Positions 17,650 to 27,601 are shown, counted from the first letter of the stretch. The stretch: 43,387 bases of DNA from Propionibacteriales bacterium (GCA_009377795.1 WHTJ01000033.1:1-43387); one strand, 5' to 3'. Notes: generated by a model not told the origin, from the sequence alone. Numbers and translations: made by a program.

Positions 17650-18420
17650 GTGCCGGTGCGCAAGTTCTGGGACGTCGTATACGAGCTCTACGAGCATCGG
17701 GTACGACGCGAGCTACCGGGGGACCGGATCCCGCAACACGTCGGCGTGATCGGGGACGGCAACCGGCGCTGGGCCCGGGCGTTCGGCGCGACCTCGGAGT
17801 CGGGACACGCGGCGGGCGCCGACAAGTTCACCGAGTTCCTCGGCTGGTGCGACGAGCTCGGGGTCAAGGTCGTGACCCTGTGGCTGCTGTCGACCGACAA
17901 CCTGGCGCGTCCGGCGCGGGAGCTGGAACCCCTCCTGCGGATCATCGAACGCCTGGTCGGCGACCTGTCCGAGCGCGGCAGGTGGCGGATCCATCTCGTC
18001 GGCGCACTCGACATACTCCCGTCGCACACGGCGGAGGTCCTCAAGGACGCCGCGTCGCACACCTCCGACGTCGAGGGTATGACGGTCAACATCGCGGTCG
18101 GTTACGGCGGGCGGCAGGAGCTGGCCGACGCGGTGCGGTCGCTGCTGCACGAGCACGCGTCGCGGGGTACGACGATCGAGGAGCTCGCGGACATCCTCGA
18201 TGTGGAGCACATCGCCGAGCATCTCTACACCAGGGGGCAGCCGGACCCCGATCTGGTGATCCGCACGTCGGGCGAGCAGCGTCTGTCCGGCTTCCTGCTG
18301 TGGCAGAGCGCGCACTCGGAGTTCTATTTCTGCGAGGCGTTCTGGCCGGACTTCCGGAAGGTCGACTTTCTGCGGGCCATCCGCTCGTACGCCGCGCGCC
18401 AGCGCCGGTTCGGCACATGA
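17650..18420 (+). CDS. uppS: Isoprenyl transferase, short-chain Z-prenyl synthase type (Rv1086-like)
   Basis: This 256-residue cis-prenyltransferase elongates allylic diphosphates with isopentenyl diphosphate for polyprenyl carriers of cell-wall synthesis. It shows [15 protein letters not shown] (catalytic Asp, diphosphate binding), [24 protein letters not shown], and the C-terminal [20 protein letters not shown] then SEFYF. The DGNRRWAR and LLSTDN wording matches the mycobacterial Z-farnesyl diphosphate synthase Rv1086 more than the decaprenyl synthase. GGAGG at 17641-17645 supports GTG 17650 or 17656. Product chain length is not decidable from the sequence. Confidence 0.88.
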   Translation: MPVRKFWDVVYELYEHRVRRELPGDRIPQHVGVIGDGNRRWARAFGATSESGHAAGADKFTEFLGWCDELGVKVVTLWLLSTDNLARPARELEPLLRIIERLVGDLSERGRWRIHLVGALDILPSHTAEVLKDAASHTSDVEGMTVNIAVGYGGRQELADAVRSLLHEHASRGTTIEELADILDVEHIAEHLYTRGQPDPDLVIRTSGEQRLSGFLLWQSAHSEFYFCEAFWPDFRKVDFLRAIRSYAARQRRFGT

Positions 18421-18542
18421 CGCCCCGCGAAGGAGGTGGGGCGAGCGGGGGACGGGGTCGGGCGTGTCGCATCGCCGCGAGCGATCCGCCCGGCGTAACG
18501 TCACACGAGACGGCGGAGGACCTCGCCGTTTCGGGAGGACGA

Positions 18543-19853
18543 GTGCAGGAAGACCAGATCCTTGATCACCGCACCTATGTCCTCGATACCAGCGTGCTGC
18601 TGGCCGACCCGCGGGCCCTCACCCGGTTCGACGAGCACGAGGTCGTACTTCCGGTCGTCGTGATCACCGAGCTGGAGGCCAAGCGGCACCATCCGGAGCT
18701 GGGGTACTTCGCCCGTTCGGCGTTGCGGATGCTCGACGAGTTGCGGGTCAAGCACGGACGGCTCGACGCGCCGGTGCCGATCGGTGACTCCGGAGGCACC
18801 CTCCGGGTCGAGCTGAACCACACCGATCCGGGCTCGCTGCCGCCCGGCTTCCGGCTGGGGGACAACGACACCCGGATCCTGGCGGTCGCCTCCCATCTCG
18901 CGGACAACTGCCACGACGTCGTCCTGGTCTCCAAGGATCTTCCGATGCGGGTGAAGGCGTCCGCCGCCGGACTGGTCGCGGAGGAGTACCGTGCCGAGCT
19001 CGCGCTCGAGTCCGGCTGGACCGGCATGGCGGAGATCGACGTACCCGCCGAGGTCGTGGACACGTTGTTCGCCGAAGGAGAGTCGGATATCGAGGCGGCA
19101 CGCGAGCTGCCGTGTCACTCCGGGCTCGTCCTGCTGTCCGAGCGCGGCCATGCGCTCGGAAGGATGACGCCGAGCAAAAGGGTGCGGCTCGTCCGCGGTG
19201 ACCGGGAGGCGTTCGGCATCCGCGGGCGATCCGCCGAGCAGCGCATCGCGCTCGACCTGCTGCTGGATCCGGACGTCGGCATCATGTCCCTGGGCGGGCG
19301 GGCCGGCACCGGAAAGTCCGCGCTCGCGTTGTGCGCGGGGCTGGAGGCCGTCCTGGAACGCCGGCAGCATCGCAGGGTGGTGGTCTTCCGGCCGTTGTAT
19401 GCCGTCGGAGGCCAGGAGCTCGGCTATCTCCCCGGTACCGAGGCCGAGAAGATGTCACCCTGGGCGCAGGCCGTGTTCGACACCCTCGGCGCGCTGACCA
19501 CCAAGGACGTCATCGACGAGGTCATCGACCGCGGCATGCTCGAGGTGCTGCCCCTGACCCACATTCGCGGCCGGTCCCTGCACGATTCCTTCGTCGTGGT
19601 GGACGAGGCGCAGTCCCTCGAACGCAACGTGTTGCTGACCGTGCTGTCCAGGATCGGGGACAACTCCCGCGTCGTACTCACCCACGATGTCGCCCAGCGC
19701 GACAACCTCCGGGTCGGGCGCCACGACGGGGTGGTCGCCGTGGTCGAGAAGCTCAAGGGCAATCCGTTGTTCGCACACGTCACCCTGACCAGATCCGAGC
19801 GCTCTCCGATCGCCGCACTGGTCACCGAGCTGCTCGAGACCGTCACTCCGTAG
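18543..19853 (+). CDS. phoH2: PhoH2: PIN domain fused to PhoH-type ATPase
   Basis: This 436-residue fusion has an N-terminal PIN ribonuclease domain ([12 protein letters not shown] with the first catalytic Asp, VVITELEAK, and [11 protein letters not shown], then [13 protein letters not shown]) and a C-terminal PhoH ATPase ([13 protein letters not shown] Walker [15 protein letters not shown] Walker B). Mycobacterial PhoH2 (Rv1095) is an RNA helicase and nuclease of the same architecture and length. GTG 18543 follows GGGAGGACGA. I see no separate antitoxin-like PhoAT gene upstream, only 122 nt with a CGCCCC/GGGGCG hairpin (18421-18443) after uppS. Confidence 0.93.
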   Translation: MQEDQILDHRTYVLDTSVLLADPRALTRFDEHEVVLPVVVITELEAKRHHPELGYFARSALRMLDELRVKHGRLDAPVPIGDSGGTLRVELNHTDPGSLPPGFRLGDNDTRILAVASHLADNCHDVVLVSKDLPMRVKASAAGLVAEEYRAELALESGWTGMAEIDVPAEVVDTLFAEGESDIEAARELPCHSGLVLLSERGHALGRMTPSKRVRLVRGDREAFGIRGRSAEQRIALDLLLDPDVGIMSLGGRAGTGKSALALCAGLEAVLERRQHRRVVVFRPLYAVGGQELGYLPGTEAEKMSPWAQAVFDTLGALTTKDVIDEVIDRGMLEVLPLTHIRGRSLHDSFVVVDEAQSLERNVLLTVLSRIGDNSRVVLTHDVAQRDNLRVGRHDGVVAVVEKLKGNPLFAHVTLTRSERSPIAALVTELLETVTP

Positions 19854-20008
19854 CGTCTCCCGAGCGTCTCCCGGCGGTCCGGACGGATACGAATATGTAC
19901 CGGATGGTGGTTTGCCCTTGCGCGAATCCAGATTAGCGACAGGATGAGACTCAGATCACACTTCCATTGGTCAGGAGTCGGGCGACCGACGTGGCACTTG
20001 GAGGGACT
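19854..20008. promoter_or_regulatory. Upstream region of the sugar ABC operon
   Basis: This relatively AT-rich spacer precedes the four-gene importer operon and must hold its promoter. A decamer GCGTCTCCCG is nearly tandem just after phoH2 (19852-19874). No -10/-35 pair is convincing. Confidence 0.3.
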
Positions 20009-21409
20009 GTGTGCAACGAGGCACATCATGAAGACCTTGTCGCGTCTGTTCGGGAGGGGCCACCGGCGCGGGACAGGACAATCAGATCTTCGCGCCGGCG
20101 CCTGACCCGGGGAGCCGCGCGCGCAGGGGTGGTCGTTCTCGTTTCCAGCCTGTTGGCCGCCTGCGGCAGCAACCTGATCTATGGCAGTGACGGCGGCGGC
20201 AAGACGACTCTGACGTGGTACGCGAACCCCGATCCCCCGCCGCCGGAAGGCACGTCGCCTGCTGACTTCGGCCAGCCCGGCATCGCGCAGCGATGCAGCA
20301 CCGACGAGTACGACATCGAGGTCGAGACCCTACCGTCCAGCGCCAGCGAGCAGCGCATCCAGCTGGCCCGCCGGCTCGCGGCCGAGGACTCGTCGATCGA
20401 CCTGATGAGCCTCGACCCGGTGTTCGTGGCCGAGTTCGCCGACGCCGGGTTCCTGGAGCGGATTCCCGAGGACATGCAGGCCGACCTGGAAGAGGGCGTG
20501 CTGCAGGGCGCCATCGACGGCGCGACCTGGGAGGACGAGCTCGTCGTGGCTCCGCTGTGGGCCAACACCCAGCTGCTCTGGTACCGCAAGTCGCTGGCCG
20601 ACGCCGCCGGGCTGGACATGACCGAACCGGTGACGTGGGACCAGGTCATCGACGCCGCCGTGGAGCAGGGTGGCACGGTCGGTGTCCAGGCCAACAAGTA
20701 CGAGGGCTACGTGGTGTGGATCAACGCCCTCATCGCCGGCGCGGGCGGCGAGATCGTCACCGACACCGAGGCCGGCAGCGACGCCGCCATCGAGCTGGGC
20801 TCCGAGGCCGGAACCGAGGCCGCGCGGGTCGTCCAGAAGCTCGCCGACTCGCCGGCAGCGCAGGCCGACCTCTCGGTCTCCAACGAGGGCACGGTGCTCG
20901 GTCCGTTCGCGGAGGACCCGGGCGGCTTCCAGGTCAACTGGACGTTCATCTTCCAGAACTACGCGGCGGACGAGGCGGTCGCCGAGGACCTGGGCTGGGC
21001 CCGGTACCCGCAGACGGTCGAGGGCCAGGAGTCGGCGCCGCCCATCGGCGGCATCGACGTCGGCGTCGGTTCGGCGACCGACCATCCCGACCTCGCACTG
21101 GAAGCCGTTTCCTGCATCACCAGCGAGCAGAACCAGGTCACGTTCGCATTGGAGACCGGCCAGATGCCTGCGGGCGAGGCGGCGTACGAGGACGCCGAGC
21201 TGCAGGACACCTATCCGCCGGATCTGCTCGAGCTGTTCCAGGAGAGCATCGAGAACGCAGGTCCGAGGCCGCCGTCGCCGTACTGGGGGTCGATCGTGAA
21301 CGCGATCCTCAACGTGTGGCATCCGGCAGGCTCGGTCAATCCGAACACCACCCCCGGGGACTCCGCGGAGTTCGTCGAGGCGGTGCTCAACGGCGATGCT
21401 CTGGTGTAG
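20009..21409 (+). CDS. lpqY: Sugar ABC transporter substrate-binding lipoprotein, LpqY-like
   Basis: This extracytoplasmic lipoprotein of about 466 residues captures a sugar for the permeases downstream. A basic stretch (SSRRRLTRG) and a hydrophobic segment end in the lipobox LLAAC. The mature part shows LpqY features: IAQRCSTDEYDIEV, SEQRIQLARRLAAEDSSIDLMSLD, AEFADAGF, WANTQLLWYR and FQVNWTF. LpqY-SugABC imports trehalose in mycobacteria; the same substrate is likely but not proven. GTG 20009 follows GGAGGG at short spacing and would give an unusually long n-region. ATG 20028 is out of frame, so the N terminus is uncertain. Confidence 0.87.
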   Translation: MCNEAHHEDLVASVREGPPARDRTIRSSRRRLTRGAARAGVVVLVSSLLAACGSNLIYGSDGGGKTTLTWYANPDPPPPEGTSPADFGQPGIAQRCSTDEYDIEVETLPSSASEQRIQLARRLAAEDSSIDLMSLDPVFVAEFADAGFLERIPEDMQADLEEGVLQGAIDGATWEDELVVAPLWANTQLLWYRKSLADAAGLDMTEPVTWDQVIDAAVEQGGTVGVQANKYEGYVVWINALIAGAGGEIVTDTEAGSDAAIELGSEAGTEAARVVQKLADSPAAQADLSVSNEGTVLGPFAEDPGGFQVNWTFIFQNYAADEAVAEDLGWARYPQTVEGQESAPPIGGIDVGVGSATDHPDLALEAVSCITSEQNQVTFALETGQMPAGEAAYEDAELQDTYPPDLLELFQESIENAGPRPPSPYWGSIVNAILNVWHPAGSVNPNTTPGDSAEFVEAVLNGDALV

Positions 21410-21425
21410 GGGAGAGGGCTAGATC

Positions 21426-22343
21426 ATGAGTGCAGCTACTGCCGTCGCGCCGCGAGCGACCGAACGAGCCCGCGCCGAGAACCGCCTCGGCTGGAAGCTG
21501 GTAGCACCCGCGGTCGTCGTGATGCTCATCGTCACGGCCTACCCGATGGTGAGGGCGATCTACCTGTCGCTGTACCAGTACCGCATGACCGCGCCGGGCG
21601 ATCGGGAGTTCGTCGGCCTGGCCAACTACTGGGCGGTGCTCACGGACGGCCTGTGGTGGTACGACGTCTTCAACACCGTCTTCATCATGGTGGTGACCGT
21701 CGCGTTCGAGCTGGTGATCGGGTTCGCCTTCGCGATGGTGATGCACCGGCTGGTGTTCGCCCGCGGTGTCGTCCGGGCGTCGATCCTGATTCCGTATGGC
21801 ATCATCACCGTGGTCTCGGCGATCACGTGGCAGTTCGCCTTCAGCCTGAACAACGGCTTCGTCAACGGCTGGCTGCCGTTCTTCGGTGACGACTACAACT
21901 GGTTCGGCAGTCACTGGCCGGCGATTTTCGCGATCTGCGTGTCGGAGATCTGGAAGACGACGCCGTTCATGTCGTTGCTCCTGCTCGCCGGGCTCTCGCA
22001 GGTCTCCGAAGACATGCTGGAGGCGGCGAAGGTGGACGGCGCGACCTGGTGGCAGCGGCTCTGGAAGGTGATCCTGCCGAACATGCGGGCGGCCATCATG
22101 GTCGCGGTGCTGTTCCGTGCGCTGGACGCGTTCCGGATCTTCGACAACATCTTCATGATGACCCGCGGTGCCCAGGACACCGAGTCGGCGTCCTTCCTCA
22201 CCTACCGTCAGGTCATCGAGCTGTTCGAGCTGGGAGCGGGGTCCGCGTTGTCCGTGCTGTTGTTCCTGAGCGTGCTGCTGCTCGCGTTCTCGATCGTGCG
22301 GGTGTTCCGGGTCGATCTGGGCCGCGCGAGAGGGGAGGGATGA
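21426..22343 (+). CDS. sugA: Sugar ABC transporter permease, SugA-like (MalF type)
   Basis: This 305-residue permease has six membrane helices. The N-terminal helix is LVAPAVVVMLIVTAYPMVRAIYLSLY. The cytoplasmic coupling (EAA) loop is EAAKVDGATWWQRLWKVILPNMRAAI (about residues 198-223). It forms the channel with the next gene and is driven by the SugC-like ATPase. The start lies 16 bp after the lipoprotein stop and the stop overlaps the next ATG by 4 nt. It belongs to the LpqY-SugABC-type operon. Confidence 0.9.
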   Translation: MSAATAVAPRATERARAENRLGWKLVAPAVVVMLIVTAYPMVRAIYLSLYQYRMTAPGDREFVGLANYWAVLTDGLWWYDVFNTVFIMVVTVAFELVIGFAFAMVMHRLVFARGVVRASILIPYGIITVVSAITWQFAFSLNNGFVNGWLPFFGDDYNWFGSHWPAIFAICVSEIWKTTPFMSLLLLAGLSQVSEDMLEAAKVDGATWWQRLWKVILPNMRAAIMVAVLFRALDAFRIFDNIFMMTRGAQDTESASFLTYRQVIELFELGAGSALSVLLFLSVLLLAFSIVRVFRVDLGRARGEG

Positions 22344-23173
22344 TGAAGCAGAGACTGACTTTCAGCACGGTCATCGGCCTGATCGCGATCCTGGTCTGGT
22401 GCCTGCTCCCGATCGCGTGGATCCTCTCCGTTTCGATGAAGCCGGTGGAGGAGGTCACGACCGGGAGCCCGCAGTTCCTTCCGCAATCGTGGACGCTCGA
22501 CAACTACACGGAGGTGCTCAAGAACGAGGACTTTCAGCGGGCGCTGATCAACTCGTTCGGCATCTCGCTGATCGCCACCCTGCTCTCGGTCGCGATCGCC
22601 ACCCTGTGCGCGTACGCCATCGCCCGCCTCGACTTCAGGGGCAAGCGGCTCGTGCTGTCGGTTGCGCTGGCCATTGCGATGTTCCCGGTGGTGTCGCTGG
22701 TCGGTCCGCTGTTCGACCAATGGAGGGTGCTGGGCCTGTACGACACCTGGCCGGGGTTGATCATCCCGTACATGTCGTTCACCCTGCCGCTCGCGATCTG
22801 GACGCTGTCGGCGTTCTTCCGGGAGATTCCGTGGGAGATGGAGCAGGCGGCCCAGGTGGACGGCGCGACGTCGTGGCAGGCGTTCCGCAAGGTGATCGTG
22901 CCGCTGGCGGCGCCCGGTGTCTTCACCGCGGCGATCCTGGTGTTCTTCTTCGCCTGGAACGACTTCATCTTCGGCATCTCGCTGACCTCGACCACGAACG
23001 CCAGACCGGTACCGGCGCAGATGGCGTTCTTCGTCGGGCCGGATCAGTTCAACCCCGCGGTGGCCACCATGTCGGCCGCGGCGGTCGTCGTCACCGTCCC
23101 GATCATCATCATCGTGCTTCTATTCCAACGCAGGATCGTCGCCGGACTGACCTCCGGCGCGGTGAAGGGTTGA
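22340..23173 (+). CDS. sugB: Sugar ABC transporter permease, SugB-like (MalG type)
   Basis: This 277-residue permease has six helices and the coupling loop EQAAQVDGATSWQAFRKVIVPLAAPG (about residues 171-196). Typical MalG-class segments are SMKPVEEV near the N terminus and FFFAWNDFIFGISLTS near the end. Two consecutive ATGs (22340 and 22343) overlap the previous stop; GAGGGA lies upstream, so coupling is likely. It ends 6 bp before the ATPase gene. Confidence 0.92.
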   Translation: MMKQRLTFSTVIGLIAILVWCLLPIAWILSVSMKPVEEVTTGSPQFLPQSWTLDNYTEVLKNEDFQRALINSFGISLIATLLSVAIATLCAYAIARLDFRGKRLVLSVALAIAMFPVVSLVGPLFDQWRVLGLYDTWPGLIIPYMSFTLPLAIWTLSAFFREIPWEMEQAAQVDGATSWQAFRKVIVPLAAPGVFTAAILVFFFAWNDFIFGISLTSTTNARPVPAQMAFFVGPDQFNPAVATMSAAAVVVTVPIIIIVLLFQRRIVAGLTSGAVKG

Positions 23174-23179
23174 TCCGTC

Positions 23180-24367
23180 ATGGCAGCTATCGAAATGAAG
23201 AACATCGTCAAGGAGTACGGCGACGGGTTCAAGGCCGTGAACGACATCAGCATCGACGTCGACGACGGCGAGCTCATGATCCTGGTCGGCCCGTCCGGCT
23301 GCGGTAAGTCGACACTGCTGCGGATGATCGTCGGCCTGGAGGACATCACCTCCGGCGACATGGTGATCGGTGGCGAGCGGGTGAACGAGAAGGCACCTCG
23401 CGACCGCAACCTCGCCATGGTGTTCCAGAACTACGCGCTCTATCCGCACCTCAGCGTGTACGAGAACATCGCCTTCCCGCTGCGGCTCGCCAAGGTGCAC
23501 AGCGAGCAGGACATCGACCAGAAGGTGAAGGAGGCCGCGGAGACCCTGGAGCTCACCGAGCACCTGCAACGCAAGCCCGGCAACCTCTCCGGCGGCCAGC
23601 GGCAGCGGGTGGCGATGGGCCGGGCGATCGTCCGCGAGGCCAGGGCGTTCCTGTTCGACGAGCCGTTGTCCAACCTGGACGCGAAGCTGCGCGGCCAGAT
23701 GCGTACCGAGATCGCCAGGCTGCAGCGGCGGATGGGCGTCACCACGGTCTACGTCACGCACGACCAGACCGAGGCGATGACGCTCGGCGACCGGGTGGCG
23801 GTGCTGCGCCGCGGCTACCTGCAGCAGTGTGCGGAGCCGCGGGAGCTCTACGAGCAGCCGGTCAACCTCTTCGTCGCGGGCTTCATCGGCTCGCCGCCGA
23901 TGAACTTCCTGCCCGCGCAGGTCAGAGGCAGCCAGGTGGAGCTGCCGTTCGTGACGGTCGAGATCCCGGCCTCGGTCGCGGAGAAGGTTCAGGGCAGGGG
24001 ACTGCTGCTCGCGGGGATCCGGCCGGAGTACTTCGAGGACGCCTCGCTGGTCGACCCGGCGAAGCGGAGCCGGAGAAGCACCTTCAACGCCACCGTGGAC
24101 GTCGTCGAGTGGCTGGGCAACGAGCAGTACGCCTACATCCCGTACGAGGCGCCGTCGGAGGTCGAGAAGGAGCTCGCCGCCCTCGAGGAGGAGCTGGACA
24201 GCGAGGCGCTGCGCACCCAGCTGGTGGTGTCACTGGACGCCGCGAGCCGGATCCGGCGTGGCGAGCGGGCCGAGATCTTCGTCGACCCGTCCCGGATGCA
24301 TCTCTTCGATCCGGCGACCGGCGACAACCTCACGCTTTCGCCGAGTGGGAGCCACGTGGCGTCCTAA
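23180..24367 (+). CDS. sugC: Sugar ABC transporter ATP-binding protein, SugC/UgpC/MsmK-like
   Basis: This 395-residue ATPase has Walker A GPSGCGKST, the Q-loop MVFQNYALYPHLSV, the signature LSGGQRQRVAMGRA, Walker B FLFDEPLSNLDAKLR and the H-loop TVYVTHDQTEAM. A C-terminal OB-fold regulatory domain (TOBE/MalK type, about residues 240-395) contains GIRPEYFEDA. A charged insertion (KELAALEEELDSEALRTQL) in that domain is unusual. It is the last gene of the operon; a half-copy of the palindrome family follows 17 nt after the stop. Confidence 0.93.
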   Translation: MAAIEMKNIVKEYGDGFKAVNDISIDVDDGELMILVGPSGCGKSTLLRMIVGLEDITSGDMVIGGERVNEKAPRDRNLAMVFQNYALYPHLSVYENIAFPLRLAKVHSEQDIDQKVKEAAETLELTEHLQRKPGNLSGGQRQRVAMGRAIVREARAFLFDEPLSNLDAKLRGQMRTEIARLQRRMGVTTVYVTHDQTEAMTLGDRVAVLRRGYLQQCAEPRELYEQPVNLFVAGFIGSPPMNFLPAQVRGSQVELPFVTVEIPASVAEKVQGRGLLLAGIRPEYFEDASLVDPAKRSRRSTFNATVDVVEWLGNEQYAYIPYEAPSEVEKELAALEEELDSEALRTQLVVSLDAASRIRRGERAEIFVDPSRMHLFDPATGDNLTLSPSGSHVAS

Positions 24368-24384
24368 CCCGCCGGGCGCTTCCT

Positions 24385-24400
24385 TCGCCCCGAGATTGCA
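24385..24400. repeat. Palindrome family, left half-copy abutting a transposase scrap
   Basis: TCGCCCCGAGATTGCA differs from the family left arm at one position. No matching right arm follows; an IS630-like coding fragment begins at the next base. Confidence 0.8.
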
Positions 24401-24557
24401 CGGAGAGCACGTACTCGTCGGGCCGCAACGGCTTGCCCTCGAAACGGCGGGCGTAGAGGTCCGGGAGGCGGGCTGCCTTGGGGCCGAACTCGGGGTCGCG
24501 CGCCGACGCCACCCTGGATCGCCTGTGGGCGGCGAGCGACCCGTCGTTCCGCCAGCC
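24401..24557 (-). pseudogene. IS630-like transposase remnant
   Basis: On the minus strand about 52 codons read as a transposase fragment: SARDPEFGPKAARLPDLYAR, then RFEGKPLRPDEYVLS. The pattern DPxFxxKAxxxxDLYAR with PLxPxEYVxS is typical of the middle of IS630/ISAzo13-like transposases, just before the first catalytic Asp (VISADEK). The reading is cut exactly where the palindrome arm begins (24400) and by an in-frame stop at 24558-24560. It is a non-functional scrap. The family assignment is from memory of the motif. Confidence 0.55.
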
Positions 24558-24821
24558 CTAGCGACGATCCGCGGTCGGTACGGGACACAAGTTACGTCGA
24601 CGCCCAATCCGTTCCGGTCCCGAGCACGTACCTCGGTGTAGACGCCGTGCGCCTCGATCGGAGGTGCAGCTCGGATGATTGGACGGTCGACCCCAACTGC
24701 AACACGACTGGCGGTGGTCTTCGATAAACACGGCCACCGCGGGCCGGGGCGCCGCGAACCCGCCAGGCCTGTGGTCCGTGTCAATGGAGGCTTTGGGTCC
24801 CGCCGGAGAGGAGGCAGCCCG
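24558..24821. other. Spacer before the propeller/RTX gene
   Basis: No gene is supported. The right end has the strong RBS region (GGAGAGGAGG, about 24805-24814) for the next gene. A promoter must lie here but no clear hexamers are seen. Confidence 0.35.
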
Positions 24822-26600
24822 ATGGGCACTGTCGTATACGGAGGGGGACGAGCAGGTAGAGACAGAGAAGTGCCGGCCGTCCGGTCGCGGCGGCTGGTCG
24901 GGTTGCTGGCGGTAGCCGTTTTGTTCGCTGGCGGCACGGCCGCCCAGCCGGTGGCGCTTGCGGCGGATTCGGAGGGGTGGGCCGCGCGCTACGACCACCC
25001 GGGTGATGTCGGCTGGAACTATGACGGCGCGCGGGCGGTCGCGGCCGACGCGGCTGGGAACGTGGCCGTGACCGGCTACACGGAGGCGGACACGTCGAGC
25101 TTCACCACGGACTTCGCCACAGTGAGGTACGACGACGCGGGCCGCATGCTGTGGGCGCGGGCCTACGACGGGCCGGCGAGCCGCCACGACGAGCCGGTGG
25201 CGGTCGCCGCGGACGGCGCGGGCAATGTGTACGTGACGGGACGGTCCTACGGCATCGACACCGACTCGGACTACGCGACGATCAAGTACGGTCCCACCGG
25301 TGACGTCCTGTGGGTGCAGCGCTACGACAGCCTGGATCACGGTTATGACATGGCGAACGACATCGCGGTGGATGGTGCCGGCAATGTCTACGTCACGGGT
25401 GCCGCCTCCGGCAACGGCATCTACGACACGGACTACGCGACCGTGAAGTACGACCCGGCGGGCAACGTGGTGTGGGTGGCGACCTACGACGGGCCGGCGG
25501 CGAGCGCGGACGGCGCGGTCGCCGTCGCCGTGGACGACTCCGGCAGTGTCTACGTGACCGGCACGTCCCAGGGAGACGGCGCCGACTTCGCGACCGTCAA
25601 GTACGCCCCGTCCGGGACGCAGCAGTGGGTGGCCCGCTATGACGGCCCCAACGAGAGCCAGTACAACGCCGACAAGGCGGTCGATCTCGCCGTCGACGAG
25701 GTCGGCAACGTGTTTGTGACTGGAAGCGGCGACACCGGCTCCCCCAACGACGGCGGCACCTGGCACGACTTCACCACGATCAAGTACGGCCCCGGCGGCA
25801 ACGAGCTGTGGGTTCGCCAGTGGGATGCGATGGGCTGGGGCAGCGACGAGCCAGCCGGAATCGAGCTGGACGCAGTCGGCAACATCTACGTCGCCGGTAC
25901 GTCCTACTGGGGCTCAGACACTTACGAGGACATCACGACGGTCAAGTACGACCCGTCCGGCAACCGGCAATGGGTGGCCCGTTACCACGGACCTGCCTAC
26001 CGTGCGGCCTACGACTTCGCCGTCGGGCTGGAGGTCGACGGCGCGGGGAACGTGATCGTCGGCGGCTACGGGGACAGCCCGCTCGCCTCCTACTCCTACG
26101 ACTACGTCACCATCAAGTACGACCCGGCCGGACGCGAACAGTGGGTGGCCGGCTATAACGGTCCGATCGACGGCTACGACAAGGCCCACGGTCTCGCGCT
26201 CGATGGCGCCGGCAACGCCTACCTCACTGGCGAATCGGCCGGCGGACCAACGTCGTGGGACTTCGCCACCGTCAAGCACCCGGCGACTGGGCCGTCCGAT
26301 GGCGATACGCCGCCCGAGGAGGTCCCGCCCGGGTGCACCATCACCGGTACCGACGGCGACGACCGCCTTGTCGGCACCTCCGGCGATGACGTCATCTGCG
26401 GCCTAGGAGGCGGCGACGATATCCGCGGCGCAGCTGGCAACGACACACTGCTCGGCGGCACCGGCGACGACAACATCCGAGGAGACGACGGCGACGACCA
26501 GCTCATCGGAGGAGAAGGCTATGACCGGCTCGATGGTGGTAAGGGCACCGACAGCTGCGACGTCGGGTCCGAGGGCGGCCAGCTGTCCAAGTGCGAGTAG
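24822..26600 (+). CDS. Secreted SBBP-repeat beta-propeller with C-terminal RTX calcium-binding repeats
   Basis: This 592-residue protein has a signal peptide ([21 protein letters not shown], cleaved around ALAADSE). Eight repeats of about 55 residues carry D(F/Y)ATVKYxxxGxxxWVxxYxGP and GNVYVTGxS, forming a beta-propeller. A short Pro linker (PPEEVPPGC) leads to tandem RTX nonapeptides ([34 protein letters not shown]) that bind calcium, with cysteines at the end (SCDVGS and SKCE). It is probably exported and folds in calcium; binding target unknown. ATG 24822 is chosen for its RBS; GTG 24870 would give a shorter signal peptide. Confidence 0.85.
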   Translation: MGTVVYGGGRAGRDREVPAVRSRRLVGLLAVAVLFAGGTAAQPVALAADSEGWAARYDHPGDVGWNYDGARAVAADAAGNVAVTGYTEADTSSFTTDFATVRYDDAGRMLWARAYDGPASRHDEPVAVAADGAGNVYVTGRSYGIDTDSDYATIKYGPTGDVLWVQRYDSLDHGYDMANDIAVDGAGNVYVTGAASGNGIYDTDYATVKYDPAGNVVWVATYDGPAASADGAVAVAVDDSGSVYVTGTSQGDGADFATVKYAPSGTQQWVARYDGPNESQYNADKAVDLAVDEVGNVFVTGSGDTGSPNDGGTWHDFTTIKYGPGGNELWVRQWDAMGWGSDEPAGIELDAVGNIYVAGTSYWGSDTYEDITTVKYDPSGNRQWVARYHGPAYRAAYDFAVGLEVDGAGNVIVGGYGDSPLASYSYDYVTIKYDPAGREQWVAGYNGPIDGYDKAHGLALDGAGNAYLTGESAGGPTSWDFATVKHPATGPSDGDTPPEEVPPGCTITGTDGDDRLVGTSGDDVICGLGGGDDIRGAAGNDTLLGGTGDDNIRGDDGDDQLIGGEGYDRLDGGKGTDSCDVGSEGGQLSKCE

Positions 26601-26692
26601 GTCTCAGTGGTGCCCGGCCTTCCGAACAGGCGGTCCAATGATCGTCAGCCGACGGTCGAGCGTGCTCGATCAGTGCGCTGGCCGACCAGAAG

Positions 26693-26708
26693 TGCAATCT
26701 CGGCACGA
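26693..26708. repeat. Palindrome family, right half-copy
   Basis: TGCAATCTCGGCACGA matches the right arm with one mismatch. It is preceded by GGCCGACCAGAAG, which fits the inner part of the family (TGGCCGA and a variable 4-mer). It lies between the convergent propeller and map genes. Confidence 0.85.
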
Positions 26709-26728
26709 GGGGAGAGGTGGGTCTGCGC

Positions 26729-27496
26729 CTAAGGGAGGGTGAGGACCCGCGGGCCGTCCGGGGTTATGGCGACCGTGTGCTCCATGTGCGCGGCCCGGCT
26801 TCCGTCGCCGGTACGGAGCGTCCAGCCGTCGTCGTCGACGTAGTACGAGCTGTCTCCACCGGACATGAACCACGGCTCGATCGCGATCACCAGGCCGGGG
26901 CGGAGCCGCATGCCTCGTCCCGGCCGGCCGTCGTTGGGCACCGACGGCTCCTCGTGCATTTGCCGGCCGACGCCGTGCCCGCCGTAGTCGGTGTTGATGC
27001 CGTAGCCGTCCGCGCGGGCGACCTCCCCGATGGCGTACGAGACGTCGCCGAGGCGCGCATCGACGACCGCCGTGTTGATCGCGGCATCGAGCGCGCGGCG
27101 CGTGCTCTCGATCAGTCGTCCGTCGTCCGGATCGGGGGTTCCGACGATGAACGTGGTCGCGGCATCCGCGACCCAGCCGTCGATCTCGGCCCCGCAGTCC
27201 ACGCTGAGCACATCGCCGTCGCGTAGCCGGTAGCCGTCCGGGATGCCGTGCAGTGCGGCGTCGTTGACGCTCGTACAGATCACGCCGGGGAAGGGCGTCG
27301 TCGCGAAGCGTGGCTGGTAGCCGAGGAAGACCGGCTCGGCCCCCGCGTCGGCCAGGATCTTACGCGCGAGATCGTCCAGCTCACGGAGGGTCACGCCGAC
27401 CGCCGCTCGTGCGCGTACCGCGTCATGCACGCGTGCCACCATGCGACCGGCCTCGCGCACGACCGCGAGCTCGGCCTCGGTTTTCAGCTCGACCAC
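26729..27496 (-). CDS. map: Methionine aminopeptidase, type I
   Basis: This 255-residue metalloprotease removes the initiator methionine from nascent proteins. The pita-bread fold residues are visible: FPGVICTSVNDAALHGIP with the substrate His, DVLSVDCGAEIDGWVADAA (two metal Asp), GYGGHGVGRQMHEEP (written here as TDYGGHGVG), IEPWF and EHTVAI metal glutamates. Start GTG 27496 has GGAGG at 5 nt; upstream codons are rejected. It is divergent from the transglycosylase gene and not in the usual secY-adk-map cluster, so it may be a second copy in the genome. Confidence 0.92.
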   Translation of the reverse strand: MVELKTEAELAVVREAGRMVARVHDAVRARAAVGVTLRELDDLARKILADAGAEPVFLGYQPRFATTPFPGVICTSVNDAALHGIPDGYRLRDGDVLSVDCGAEIDGWVADAATTFIVGTPDPDDGRLIESTRRALDAAINTAVVDARLGDVSYAIGEVARADGYGINTDYGGHGVGRQMHEEPSVPNDGRPGRGMRLRPGLVIAIEPWFMSGGDSSYYVDDDGWTLRTGDGSRAAHMEHTVAITPDGPRVLTLP

Positions 27497-27601
27497 GGCC
27501 ACCTCCGTTACAGCGACAACTATCACACGTCGTCGCCTTGGTTCGCCGTCGACCGACCGCGCATCCTGGTCCGGATTGCCCCCAACCCCGAGGACAACCA
27601 G

